Below, piece by piece: positions 24,065 through 37,454 of a stretch of DNA of 64,000 nt. Every line of letters starts with the position of its first letter. Within the stretch, counting starts at the first letter, position 1. The notes under the pieces were generated by a model that saw only the letters and a list, made by a program, of their open reading frames with translations, did not search any database and was not told the origin of the DNA. The translations under genes were made by a program, and so were the position numbers. This stretch comes from Himantopus leucocephalus (lineage: Eukaryota; Chordata; Aves; Charadriiformes; Recurvirostridae), in the NCBI GenBank assembly GCA_003993805.1, contig RSEF01000006.1, positions 24,319,300 through 24,383,299 of the forward strand. The letters run 5' to 3'.

Positions 24065-27000
24065 ATAAATTTTACCTGTCAGCAGCTTCTCAGGAATCGG
24101 CTATTTCTTTCAAAGCCTTTACCAAGGGTAAGGCAACATGCCAGTATCCCCATCCCACTGCTTTCAGGATTGAAGGATTACGTTTTACTGACAATCACCC
24201 ATCTAGGTTATATATGTGGTTTGTTAAATTTGTCACTACTTTCAAGTCGAGAAGACTGAATTCCCATGTTAGGTGTCTGTAAGGGTTCATTGTTACGTGG
24301 AGGAGTCCCTTAATGAAATTTTGACCCACATCAGCTTTGGATACAGAAGAGAAGCCCTCCAAGCCTTTCCGCGGCTTTCTGCTGCTGCTTGTGTGTGCAC
24401 AGAAAATACTGTCCTTGGTAATTTTAGAAGAGGGATGTCTAAGGAAGACGACTATACTTTCCTATGAGCTGGTCTCCTCTAGCAGCCTTTTGCTCTCTTC
24501 TGGGAGTGGCAGAGAAGTGTAATTTTCTGGAGCACTGGTGAAGAGAAGAGTAGACTGATTAACCATGGAAAATTTTTCTTCCCTCGTGATTTTACTTTGG
24601 TATTTCAGTCATTACTTTCCCTGTTTCTTTTTTCTCCAGAAAGAACTCATGGAGAGCTGTCAGGATCATGAACTCATAAATCTCATGAAAGTAGAACCCG
24701 TGCCAGCTGAGCAAGGCATGATTTTAATTAAGACTAACAGGATTTTCTGTCTTCTTTTTTTTCTTTCTTGCTAGCCCCAATTCAAATATAACAGTTGGGA
24801 AGAAAGGTCTTCATAAGTTGAGTAGCCTGTTGTTTGTCAGCTAAAGAAGGCTGAGTTGGTGGGACCTTTTGAGACTTCTTTGATTTAAAATCCCCAAAAT
24901 TAAAGGGCCTAGGTTTTGTTATTTGGTTAAGGGGATAAATCCTTTTACTGAGCCTTTGTAGAGCAAGGATTTGAACAGGGATGTAATCTGTTTTTTCTGT
25001 TGCAGGTTACTGTTCTAAAGCAAGTGCATGTTGGATGATTTATCATTCACTCCTTTTTCCTTCTGACTACTGCAGATCCCCATGCATTGCTCTATAAATA
25101 GATGTTTAAAAGGTTCTGTTGCTGAAATCTCTGAAGAGAAACTTTGATTTCACTAAAACCAAAAAAAAACCAAAACCCAACCTATCATCAATTTTCAGTG
25201 CACAAGTTAGATGGGTTAGGAAAACAAACGGATCAGGGTGGGAGACCTCTGCTATAAGTGCCTCAAATAATGATCTGTTCTTCTTGAAGAGCATTTATCT
25301 ATGATGGCCAGCCAAGGTGAATTAAAAGAGCATTATCTGGAAACAGGCAGATGTGAAGCCATGTATCTTACTGTCATCTGCCATCTCACGTTGGCCCAGC
25401 TGTGGGCTGTATCTGTATGGAGGTGGGGAGGGTCTTTCCCTCACTGAGGAACTCAGGCTTTGTGGCTCCAGCTGGTTCTCCTGCCCAGTGCTGGTCTTGC
25501 AGGCGAGTTGTGCGCCTCTGCCTGTGCTGCCTACAACAGGCACCAACACGGCGGAGGCTGAGAAGCATCTCCTTTGGAGTACGCTGCTGGCCTGACTGAG
25601 TGCCAAACTGAATTTGCCTCCCATCCGTTTCTTCCCCAGTCCGTGGTGCCTCTGACAGGGAAAGCCATCTGTGTTGCAGCCTTTTTATCTTAGCTTGGGG
25701 AGGGAAATGAAACAGAGCTCTCGTATTGCTTGCAGTCTGATGTTGAGAAGCAGTTTAAGTGACCTATTGCATGCAGACCTAGCCCTGACTGTTTACCCTC
25801 TAAATGAGGCAGGTACAGTACTCGCTGAAATGCTGGGTGCCAAGGGTGCCTCTAATTCTTGACTTTCTAAGCAAACCTTTCCTTCTGTGTTACCAGTTAT
25901 TCAGTTGAAAGAGTTTGCTCCGTGTGGAATGATGCTGCTGTGGAACCCTACTAAGGCCCCATCTGCTAAGAGCTTGTATTGATTTGTGTCTTAGTTTATA
26001 AAAGCCTTCAATTCTCCTTGTGTAAATGCCATAAATAATGCAGATGTACTAGATGAAATGTGCTGCAGGAACATCCCAGAAATCATTTTGATTTGGGTTG
26101 AACTGAGCTAATCTAATCATGGTTAGGAGTTTCTCAATAGCTGGGAAGCAAAAACTATATTGTCTTATTCTGGCTTAATGTGTTAGTCAATACGCAGGGG
26201 TAGGAAGATAGCTATTTGAAAGTGGTAATCAGCTTTATAAAACAAGAGCTTCTAATGTTAAAATATTGCAAAACTTCATCTGAAACTTGTTGTAAATCAT
26301 ATATACAATCATGGTGGAAGTACAGTAAAATACAGTCCTGCACCTGTGATTTATCTGCATAATCCTCACATTTGTATGCCTCTTTGTCAGAAGGACTGCA
26401 GCGCTTCAAAGGCGATACGTGTATATACTAAATAAATCATTTTGCCCACTCGTAGCAAACAGCCATTTTGTGCTAGCAACATTGCAGAATGCATTTTAGC
26501 AGGGGACATTGATGAATAATTTGTCCTTTTGAGATTCCACGGGCTTTAGGGCACCAAAATGTATTTCAGGTTGGACTAGGTCCAGATCTGTATGAGAAGT
26601 CCTTGGCAGTCTTGTAGCAAGTATGTGGGAGTTTTAGAGGTGACCTGGTTTTAGAAATTTAATTGGATTTTTTTCTATTTTATGTCAGTTATGTGTAAAG
26701 AAAGCAAAAAGGTAGAGGGATGTGGTATTTGTTAGATTGTTCCATTAGAAATACCCAGCATATCAAGGCTGATTTTTCTTCAAAGTGGTCTGTGGTCATG
26801 GCAGCTTGGGTTCTTCTCTGCGTTGGAGACATCAGCTGATGGACAGTGGTTCCTGCAGAGGAGAGAGAATGTATTTGTACGCTCATAAATTTATTCTAAT
26901 CAATGTTTCCCTAGCAGTTACTTGATGTTAGTTACCACAGTTGCAAGATGAAGAATGTGTTTACATGCTATTAGCATTGTTAATTGAGAGGAAACATGGA

Positions 27001-28019
27001 TGCAGCCTATTTTCAGAGCTGAGACTTGTCTTCCTGTCACTTTTCTGCACTTGATGGCCCCAAAACTGCTGATGTGATCAAACAGCACATTGCAGACGAC
27101 AGCTATGAGACAATTTCAGAACTCGCTTGTTCGGCTTCAGATTGTTTAGTGTCAAGCACTTTGTCTTGGCTAAAGCAGACAAACCATATGAACCAGCTTG
27201 CCCATCGGCAGAGAATTTTTAGGAATTTGGGGTCATATGTCAGCATTCATTACTAAAGGAAATCCAGGTGCCCAGAGGAACTTAGAGAGCTCTTGAATGT
27301 CAGCGCAGGGGGCGACTTCAGACACTGAGATTTAAAGCCAAGGCTGACCAGCATCAATTTTCCCTGTTGATTCTCCAAGTAGTGTTTGATGACATGCATA
27401 CATTATGGCTTATCTGCACAACTGGGAGACTTGTGACAGTAGAGAGAAGATGTATTTAAGAACCTTTGTATGTTAGTTTTATAGCAGAGATTGCTGAAGT
27501 TCTACGGGCATGTGACACTCCTAGTGTTCCTGCTGGAGCTAGCAGTGTGCATCAATAACAGTGCTGCAGATTCCAAGAATAAGTGATGTGACAAAGCACT
27601 TGTTGTGGAGCATCCCCAGAAGGCAAGGACGTCGAGGGTGCGCTTCCTCAGGTGACGAGTATGAAAATAGTGCTACGTGGTAAGGTTTTCAGTGATCAGA
27701 AGGGACATAAGAATTTCTGAGAAATTTTGCAAGTTACTGGAAGCCTGGCAGAAGGTTAAATCATGAAGTAGATGAGGCAGTGTGATCTGAATTGCTTTTT
27801 AACCTGTCAGGCGGTGCAGTTCATGAAAAAGCAGGTGCTGATCTGTAAAATGGGGGCTGTATCTTGAAAAGCAGTGACTCAAGAAGCATTGACTGGCAGC
27901 TTTACTCTAGGTCTCTCATGAAATGTTCAGCTAAAAAGGTTTATTTGACCCTTGAAATATTTGCAGGAGCAGGGAAGTGATTTTACGATCACATATATTT
28001 TGCAATTTTGTCTGGTGTC

Positions 28020-28515
28020 TGTTTCAAAAAGTATATTGAAAAATTGGAGAAAGGGCAGAGAAGCCTCAGTTATGAGAGGCTGGTAAAAATGCTTTCAAGA
28101 TTTTAGTATCTTAAGCTCTTTAAAACAAAACCTGAGGTATGCTCTTTAAAACAAAACCTGAGGTGTGCTCTTCAAAACAAAACCTGAGGTATGCTCTTCA
28201 GAGTGTTCAAGCATTTTTGAGAAGACAAAATGCCAAAACAGGAAAGGAAGGTACGTCTAGACACTGAAACCGAATTGGAACTGCAAATTAGGTACCCATT
28301 TTTTAATAGGTAACTAACCATCGTAGGAAACAAGAGAAGGGATCAGTTTTCTTCCCCTCTTCATGTCTGAACAGGATACCTTTGTGAAAGCTGCTCTGTT
28401 AGCTGGCTACTGGCATGAGACTACCTAGTGCAAGGATAATGTTGAAAAATGCAACAGCCTGCGATATACAGAAGTTCAGATAAGCTGATCTGCTGACTTG
28501 TAGTTTCATCAGTCA
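28020..28515 (+). mobile_element. Old CR1-type LINE 3' fragment (subfamily 2)
   Basis: Landmarks of a second CR1-like subfamily appear in order. They are 'attgaaaaattggagaaagg', 'taaaaatgctttcaagattt', 'gtctagacactgaaaccgaa', 'ttggaactgcaaattaggta', 'taactaaccatcgtaggaaa', then near the 3' end 'aacagcctgcgatatacaga' and 'agttcagataagctgatctg'. It differs from the fragments at 19650 and 23540, so at least two or three CR1 lineages contributed to this intron. A 26-bp triplication sits inside it at 28115-28200. Boundaries are approximate. Confidence 0.7.
28115..28200. repeat. 26-bp tandem repeat, 3.3 copies
   Basis: Units lie at 28115-28140, 28141-28166 and 28167-28192, with 8 further bases to 28200. 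The unit begins gctctttaaaacaaaacctg and ends aggtat. Copies differ at one or two positions (t/c after gctctt; a/g in the last bases). It lies within a CR1-type fragment. Confidence 0.95.
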
Positions 28516-29193
28516 GTTAAAAACTGGATCAAAGATATCATTTTGCATTTAAAACTTAAATTCACTCTGGATTCCTGTGTTTGGGCTCCTATTTTTGCAT
28601 TGAGAGAATTCTCCTCCTGTACATCAGCCTTAGACCTCCTGAAATTTATCCATGCAACACTTAAACAGAAGGGCTGTCCTGACACTTACTTTGAGGAGTT
28701 GCTGCTCTTAAGGCCACAGCACGAAGTTGAGATTCAAGAATATGTCGGTGGGCTGCAAGCTTTTCATTTTTCTGCAGTTTGCAGTCACCGTGATGGCTAC
28801 GCTCAGTGAGTATGGGCCAGGATGGAGGAGCTCTGCTGCAAGGAAGTATGGAGAACTCACTCACTAGCTTAACCTCCTGGTAAAAATGTCATGTTTTTAA
28901 TTTATATTTTCAGCCGTACATGTTTCAGTTTTTTATATGGAGCAGGGAATTTTGCCCATTGTGTTTTAGAATGGCAAGAGTTTTATACTAACTTGTAATA
29001 GCAAAAGAAAGCTAGAGTGCTTCAGAGACTTCAGAGAGTCTTATTTTTTAAGTCTATTTCTTACTTAAAAAAAATAGTTTTTGCTGAATGAATTTTGCTG
29101 GGCCTTCCATGTTTAGTTGTGGAATTAATGGACAGGAGCAGTAAATCCATGCTGGGAACTGGCCTCAAAGCCAGAGAAGGGTTAAATATGCTG

Positions 29194-29199
29194 TTTATT
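29194..29199 (-). terminator. AATAAA polyadenylation signal (minus strand)
   Basis: TTTATT on the plus strand reads AATAAA on the minus strand, about 100 nt beyond the stop codon of the candidate minus-strand terminal exon at 29300-29553. It is of interest only together with that candidate, because the hexamer is common by chance. Confidence 0.2.
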
Positions 29200-29299
29200 T
29201 CAGCAAAGTCTCTCTTTTTCAAAAGTGCATACATAGAGTATAAGTGTTACTGTAGTGTCGGTGTTCTTAAACACTGTGATCTTGAGGATGCTTGAGTCT

Positions 29300-29553
29300 T
29301 TAGGTCAGGGTGTCAACACATCCTTTGACACAAGAGGTCCTGCTTATCAGCTGCAGGGTCTGCAGCCCGCCACTCCGAAGAGGCCTCCGTCTCCACGCGT
29401 GCAGGCGCTCTGCAATTTGAACACAACTGGCGCTTCCTATAGCAACGCTCGACATGTAAAGGTAGGGCAGGAACTGCATCTTAATGATGACCACCATCAG
29501 GAGAAAGTAAACGGTGCCGAGCTCTGCCCCGGTTGAGTGGGCCACGGTGAATC
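29300..29553 (-). CDS. Candidate minus-strand terminal exon with membrane-type segment
   Basis: On the minus strand, the acceptor ttgtcttccag is followed by an open frame of 254 nt that reaches a stop. It begins FTVAHSTGAELGTVYFLLMV after two partial-codon bases. A hydrophobic run (about GTVYFLLMVVIIKMQFLPY) could span a membrane, followed by a basic stretch HAWRRRPLR. The third codon positions are G/C-rich, unlike the surrounding AT-leaning intron, and an AATAAA lies about 100 nt downstream. I do not recognise the protein, and upstream exons were not established. It could be the last exon of a gene nested antisense in the ARMH3 intron, a decayed gene, or a GC-rich chance frame. Confidence 0.25.
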
Positions 29554-32430
29554 CTGGAAGACAACGTGAGCATTAGCAGCGAACTTTCTGACTGCGGTTT
29601 CCCTGAAATGGCTAAAAACACTTAAAAGTGATGGTGTGATTGATGATATGTTAAAAACCATTTAAGAAAACAGGAAGCTGGTTTGAGGGAAGATCTACAA
29701 AAGCCCGGCACAGCCTATTTTGGAGCTTTCATTAGCTGCCCCAACATACAACTGCAGAGAATCTATAGGGGCTACAGGTTGGTCTTTGCTCTTTCCCTGT
29801 CACCTCTTAATTCTGTCTGTTGGATAATGGCAGAGGTGTTTGGGGGCAGTAACTCATTAAGGTTTGTTGATACTCAGGTTTGCCATTGCTATTCAGGAGG
29901 TTAAGTGCGCTGTTTACTCCTGCTCTCCTGTGCCACTTGCATTTGAGGCGAGAGGTTCTTTGTTGCTCTGCTGGCTCTCCCTGTTCCTCACTATGCAGAA
30001 TGAAGCCTTAGAAGTCACCTGAATATTAATTTTTCAGACTTTCTGAGAATTGTGGGAAGTGAAGGTCAGGGAAAGTATACTGGCTCCCATTAAGGCAGAA
30101 CGGCGAGCAGGCTGAGCAGCAAACAGGCGTGCCAGCCTAGGATAATACGCCCCAAACTTGGTCCTGCTCTCAGCACCTCTGGCCTCCTGCCAGGGGCCTG
30201 TGGCCGCATTTATCTTGCAGTGACTCTTTGTACAGAGCAGTCGTACATCTCCCCTGAACGCAGAGGTGCTTCATCTGAAGGTTTAGAGATCCGTAGCTCT
30301 TGAGCGGACCTTTCTTTCCATGGCAGGAGGAGCCCTGATAGAAAGGGGAGAGGAGCACTTAGTCCTGAGCGCGTATTGGGTCTGCTGTGTGTGTACATGC
30401 ACTGAGCACCGAAATACTCTGTGCTGGAGCCACTGGGTTTATTTTAGAGATAGCTTGGAAGGAACTTGGATATAACCATTTTCCCATGGAAGGCTGAAAT
30501 CAAAACACTTTTCAATATTTGCCAATTCTTATTCTGAAATATCCTCACCTCATTTTTTTTTAATAGTTGGATGCTTTCAACATGAAAAGTTAATTTGTCA
30601 CAATTTTTCTCCTAACTCTTGTATTTCAAAGTTGAACTGAAATCTTGAATTTTGTCCAAACAAAGGTTTTGATCAATGCAAATTAAGGATAAATATGAAA
30701 TTTTAATGGAGAGGTTAAAGATCATATAGTTTCATTTGGAATTTGAAACAAAGCCACGCTTCTAAATTTGAAATCCTTTATAAGAAAGGGATCTTCAACT
30801 CAGTTCTAATTTTGATCGTCTTGTTGAGTATCACAATGTGGCTTGTCTGTGAAGCCAAATATAGTTCTGCCCTTTAGATAGCATTCAGGTTTTTTTTTTC
30901 TTTTTTGCTTTTTGTGTGGTGCTGTTTTTTTTTTCTTTTTTTTTCCAGCGAGAGATTTATGCAGTTTTCTCTTTTTCATATAGTAAGCATGTTGCTGAGC
31001 CTTGGCTCTATCAAACTGATAAGAGTCAATGCTCATTAGCATCAAATGCCACAGCCCATATCACTTTTGCTGTGTTGCTCAGCTAGCACATGTTGGCTGT
31101 TAAAGCAGCAATTAATCCCTTTGATACTAAATGGGTTCTGTAATCATCTGACCTGTTATTTAATATAATAATCAAAGTTCTCTAATGACTTGCATAGTTT
31201 AATTCCTTTAGGAGTCTTGACAGAGACGAGGAAATTTTGCCATGCAAGCTAACTTACGCAGCACTGGAGAGCTGGTGACGAAGAATGCTTTTTAAATATA
31301 ATTAGGAAAATGATGACTTAAGCAAGTGCAGTGTGGGTGAAGGGAGGATGGGGTTTAGTAGGTGAACAATAAGCAGCCTGATTGCTTTATGTTGCACTAA
31401 CGGGTTTTCTGCAAGTTTGACTAGTATTTTTGGAGCAAGATTTTTACAGCATCTTACCTGGCAATAAATGCTTTCTCAGTTAGGCTAGAGCAGTTTTTGA
31501 TCTGGGTTAAAGAGTCAGACATTTCTAAGTCTGTGCCTATCAGTAGTAAGTAATTATGCATATGCTCAGAATAAATGCTAGGCAAGGTAACAGAAGCCAT
31601 AAAATTTTTTTTCCTCTTTAAACAGAGGGGGGAATCTGCAGTATCGCTCACAGAAACGTGCAGGAATTATTGGCAGTGTAAAACTTTAAAATAGTGACCT
31701 GTATATGCGCTGAATGCCTTTTTCGTAAGATTTGCCTGTTCCTCCCTATTTCCCCAAATGCTTAAATTGAGCAGCTTTCCAGTCATAGTGTATGGCAGCA
31801 CTGTTACCTCAAACATTTGTAGTGCTGAGATGATACTGTTAACACAAGCAACACCAGGGAAAAGCTGCTGGCCCCTTGCCTGCAGGCAGAAGAGGGGTGA
31901 GGTGAGGCAAGAATGGGAATCAGCCTGCTGCGGCAAGTGGGCCGGGAAGGAAGTGTTGCATTCAGTCTTTGAATGGAAGAGCTGAAGGGAACTAAGGAAA
32001 AATCAAATATCTTAATAAAAGTAGTCAGCACTGCATTTTTGCCAATGCAAGTGTAATAGTAAAATGAGAATTCAAGATTTCAACAGCCTTTTAATGCTTG
32101 GAACGTTTTGCTGTTCGCTAGAGCAATTCTGAATCACATAAAGTTTATAGGAATTAATGCAACCAACTGTGGTGACTTCCTTTTTGGTATTAGTTATTTT
32201 GCAAATAGGAGGAGCACATTTGGCTCTTTACATCAAGTTTGCTTGTGTTTTCCTGCATTTTAATTTGATTATAGGTAACATTTTTTAATGTGGCCCCAGT
32301 TTTTGTTGCTGAATTCGGGAAGTTCTGTGGTCTTCCCCATCTGCTGAGTGTCTACAAACCTTGTCGGTGACAACTGAATACATGGATGCTTTGTCTGGGT
32401 TGCACTACTTGGAGGTTGGCCCAAGGTGCA

Positions 32431-32470
32431 GAAGGTTTAATTGGAGGTTTAAATTGAAGGTTTAAGAATT
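32431..32470. repeat. Short tandem repeat (12-15 bp, 3 units)
   Basis: The units are gaaggtttaatt, ggaggtttaaatt and gaaggtttaagaatt. This is imperfect local duplication of a GRAGGTTTAA core. Confidence 0.75.
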
Positions 32471-35400
32471 GTGCAGCTTAAGCTTTGCAAAGAAACTAGC
32501 TTGAACTATCCAAAGTTACGACCCTGTTAGAACCGATGTACCTCTCCAGTGTGTAGTTGTGTATTATCTATTATAAGGAAAAAGCAGAGGCAAACCTTTA
32601 GCTCTCTTTTCACAGAGACAAGTCCAGGCCTCCTTCCTTCTTGCAGATCCTCTGCCACCTGTTTTATATCACATGTAACTGATTAAAAAAATGTGGCTTT
32701 TTTTTGTATTATGTTTTTGTAAGAGCCTTGAAAAACACTTCAAAACTTACAAAGCGTAAAAGACACATCGGTAACAGGATGCTATAGGAGTTGAGTTTTT
32801 TCTTTGACTTGCTTGTTAGGAAAACATCAGCAATTAACTTTGAAATGTTTGTTGCTCCACTGTTTCTTAGATTGGAGAACCATACTTCACTTTTGAAATA
32901 GAAAATGCACTGGCCTTGTTTTCAGTAACAGCCATACAAAGAACAGAGCAGAAAAAATAAATGTAGGTATAAATTGCAAAACCAAAGCTTTGAGGGAGAG
33001 GTGAGCACAGGTATGATGGTGGATGAGAGGGGAGCGTGGGTATTTGCAAAGAAAATAATTTTCTTCTCCTCTGTGTGACATGGAAAAGTCTGTCCCCAAA
33101 GGCTTGTCCTTCAATGGCCAATTCAGCTGAACGGGTTTTGTCAGCATCTGACTGAAATTTGGTACAGGATAAGGATGTGCAAAATAAAAGTAAAAACAAA
33201 AAAAACCCAAACAACATCATTGAAGTGATTCTGAAAACCCTTGGTGTAGGCAGGTGATTTTAAAAGTTGCCACTTGTCAGTTGGGCTGTGGTGAGTTGAC
33301 CCCCAGTTCTCCTTTGTCCTCACTGTTGTCCGATGAACTATGAGTGTATCGCACAGGTTAGCTTAAAGTATGACATTTTACTCTGCGGTCATGATGGATT
33401 TAATACCCGCCTGTTGTTAGTAACTTGGTTGGTAACTTGTTCAACTCCAATAAATCACTTGCTTCTGATCATCACCCCTTAGATATTGAGAGCAGAGGTC
33501 TCAAAAGAGAGTAGATATTTCTGAGATCTGCGGGTATGGGAATGGAGGGAGCTTGGCTTTCAGGGAGGCAGGTCTGGTTAAGGGAATTAAATAGGAAAGA
33601 AGATGGGCGCATATGAAATACAGCAAAGGAGTTAGATATTTAAGATGAGATGAAGCTCTCCACTGCTCCATAAACCAGGCACCCTTTCTCAGGAGAAGAG
33701 AATGTTAATCAGCTACAGGTCCTCCAGCCTTTCAGACATGAAATAAATATTGTAACAAGAGTACCATTCATTCAGCTGTAATGCTGTTTGGCTCTACAGC
33801 TTTCCTTACTATTGGAAACCAACTTCAGCTTGTCCCAAATGATGTGTAGTGACATCTTTATTGAGGACATGCTGTTCACTCGAGGTGGGGGTAGGGTGTC
33901 ATCAGAGTCCATGCTTTAATCTTGGTCCTGGATTTTGGAAGGTGAGGCATTGCTTTAGTCGTTTCCATCAGGCATTTCTCAACAAATTTAATGCTCATTT
34001 GCATCTGCCTGATGAAAAAATATTGTGAGGTTTGCAATGTCTTGTATTTTCAGAGGATTGGACTGTAAATAATGGGTTTCGGTCGGGATGGTAGCTGGTA
34101 GTGTCTGAAAGGTTAAGATTGTGAACTCCTTCAGATTTACATGGCTGTGCAGGTACAGCCATAGCTGACAGTTGGTGTATTTAAGTTAATTAAATACCAT
34201 TGTGGGACTCAACATCATTTCCTTTGCGAAGCAGGTTTGACTGTAGTTGATTCTTGCTTCGGCAATGTTCCTTCCCCCCTCTCTTTTAGTGTCATTTAAT
34301 ACCCAGCTACTAGATTGTATTGTTCTAACCCTTTACTCGCTCAGTGCAGACAAATGCTGATGCTTTGGTGCCTTCCTTTCCCTCTGGGATTTTTGTCACA
34401 GGCACAGGTTTTACTGTGAGTCGGTAGAATGAGGTTGTGTTACGTGACCTAAAGAGAGAGGTTTCTTGTCTGCTGCCACCGTCTGCAAACAGGGTGTTCA
34501 GGGCCTCGTGCGATACCTGCAGGCTCGCACCTGACAGAATGGGGTAATGAGTTGTTTCCACCCACTCTAGATAATATGGGGTTGATGGCAAGTGTTCACT
34601 AAGTTAATTAGACTAGCAGCCATACTCACTGTCTTTCTCAGAGAGCTTTAAAAGGTCCCAGTGGGATGGTTTAGAAACTTTTTAAATTTCACTCTGTGTG
34701 GTATGTTTGAAGGCTGGTGTGTTCAGTCCGTATGGCATTCTGCACTAAATGCAGCATCCAATAAGTAGACTTTCTGCTTTCCTTCAAGTTACACATCTTA
34801 TGGTAAAATACTAATTAAGATACTAATGGACATAAAAGTAATTTAAAATATTTCGGGTTTTGATCCTGTTTGAGGTTTTGCAATGTCTTCTGTCTCAAGA
34901 GGCTTGGATGGCAGTCTGTAATGTGAATTATGAAGCAATGGGTAGAGGCTGACCCACTTATAGCGCTTGCAGAGAATAAATATTTGCCAGAAGTTCTTTA
35001 CTTCAGGTCCTAACCAGAGAGAGTGGCTCTGCAAACCTGTCTGATAATCTGCTGTCAAATGCTTGGCTTCCCCTACCGCCTTGTTTTGTTTCTTTCTTGC
35101 CCTCTAGATTAGCTGTTTCTTCATACCTTCTTGTTTGTTTTGGAGAGCAGGTTGCCTTGTACACCAGGGAGTTAAAAGAAGTTGTAGCTGAAGGGCTGTA
35201 TTTGGTGTTGAGACTGTTTTATGACACATTTCATTGCTGTAAAACACCTGGCTACTAGAGAGTATCACGCTGTTTGCATCAAAGGGTGCTTAGATACTAA
35301 AAGAACCACAGCCTGTTTGGTCCGTGGACTGTATTTTCTGCGTTTGGCACATCTGAAGAATTTTGTCTGGACAAATGAATACATATGAGGTAAGAGGACT

Positions 35401-37454
35401 GGGGAACATGTGCTGCAGAAAAGGTTGTTTAGACTCTGAAAAAGATACTTCCATATTAATATTGTTTGTTACGGATCTGTGCAGATACTGAGGCAGGACT
35501 AGGGCAGTAGGCACCTTCTAAAAGCATATATTAAGAACCTCCTAAGGTGGGCTTCTCATTTTAAAAGTTGGTTGAAATTGAAAAATTGGTAACGCAACTG
35601 TGAAAGAGTAGATGTTGTGCCTGAAGTGCCATATGCTGGTGTGTTGTGGTCAGCTCTCAGCTTGGACGTGCTCGACTGAATTTCAGGTTTTAGAGACTAG
35701 CAGCCCAAGTCCAAGGAGCAGCCTTTATATCTGTGACATTTCCGTAGTCTGTCAAACAGCACCAATTCTCTTTGTAGTTAGAAGTGAGCAGGTATTAGTT
35801 TAACGCTGCTCTCTGGAACTGAGGTGTGATGGAGGGTTGGCTTTTTAACGCTTTTACTTTGGTAAAAGTAAACTCTTCTCATACTCTCCCCACTGGTGGC
35901 CAGGTGTTTCAGAGTAATGAAATACGCCACAAAATGTGTCATTTGATGTCTCATAAATTACATGATCGAGACAAAAAACCTATTCCTTATCAAGTCATAG
36001 CTTTGTTGTAGAACAGTCAATGACAGATTGGCAGAAGAGTGGGAACACAGATCAGGTTGGTGCCCTGTGCTTCACTCCCAATGCCTAGGCAATATTTTCT
36101 ACTTTGTCATTCGTATCAGTTAAGCTAGCAGTGCCATTGGTTATGTATACTTAAGAATTTTGATATCTGCTTATTGAGACAAGGGGACAGAAATGCATCT
36201 AGACTTGTTTCCAGTGAGGCACTGGCCACATGTAAATATGAGAGTGGATAAATTCCCAGAGTTGTAGTCTCCAGTGAGGTCGTACAACTGTCCCAAAAGA
36301 GTTAACTGCTCACCCATGAGGACTTCCTTAGTTAAGAAGCCAAATAGAAGTCGTTTAGGTGTGAGGGTGGAGGTATTTGGTTTGCTTGGCATAAATGTAT
36401 GGACGTGAACTTTAAGAAAAGAAAATGTGCATATCCTGCAAGCCATGATGATATCAGGTTAGTATCCAGCAAACAGTGAAGTGGAAAGATGCACTGCGGA
36501 GCTGCATGGTGAGTCAGAAAGTGCATCCTCTGCTTCTGCCCTTGCAGAATGGGGCTTGGTAAAACAATGCCAAGAATTGCAAGGAGTTCAGTTGGCACGT
36601 GTGCGGTCCTTTGTCCCCTCCTTATTAAATAGATAGACAGTGTATCTCCCTCTGCCATGGAGCCAGTCATCGCAATCAATAGGTTTCAGTATAGCAGAAT
36701 TGAACAGGTGTAGCAGGGCTTATTTCTTCTGTGAAATTGCAGCAGTGCTGACTCGGATATTTTCAGTGAGCTGTAAAGCAAGTGCTTTTGACTAAAATAT
36801 CCTTTTGTCTTGGATTCTCCCCTGCAGTTTATTCTTGTGTCTGGAAGATGCCTCCCCCTGTGAGTTGTGGACTTTCAGCTTAATGTCAGTACTCATTAAA
36901 GTGTAGGAGCAGAAAAAATTTAACAGACTGGAGTTAAACCACAGCAGAAGAAAGAACTGAGTGCACCATTCCAGGGGGTTCGCTTGCTTTTAATTGATGC
37001 ACACAGCTTAGGTATGGCAGGTATGCATACTTTATGGCAATGCCTCGTGGACATGTGTTAAAATAATCTAAACCCTCTCACCTCCTGCCAGGTGGGGCTG
37101 TACATACGGAGTAACTCAATCTAATTGTTGCAGGCACTGAACAGATGGGGTTTTATTGTCTTGAGTCCTGGCAGTGTGTAAGAGAGCAATGCCAGCAGGA
37201 TCCTTGCCCCAAACAGCAGCTTGCTGAGACCCGGCTTGCTGCAGGAAGGTTGGCTTGTGGCTGGGAGTTTTGCACAGGTCTCCAGCAACCGTGATTGTGA
37301 TGGCATGAACAAGGCAAAAGGATAGGTGGTTTGTGTACATTTTGGTCTCTGTATTACATGTAATTTACTTGCTGCCTTGTGCTTGAGCAGTTTCCAACAT
37401 ATCACATAGTAAACCACTCTGAGCTCTTTCCACCTTGTTGGTTTAAAACACTTT

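Noticed and set aside
23694..24068. 124-codon plus-strand open frame
   Set aside because: It lies within an old CR1-type fragment and is not a host gene.
24640..24715. Exon-like stretch after ttttttctccag encoding KELMESCQDHELINLMK
   Set aside because: The acceptor is good but there is no convincing GT donor, and the frame runs into T-rich intron. It is not ARMH3 sequence.
25322..25624. GC-rich block with open frames on both strands (up to 100 codons)
   Set aside because: Four frames are open at once because stop codons are rare in GC-rich DNA. No splice sites or recognisable protein were found.
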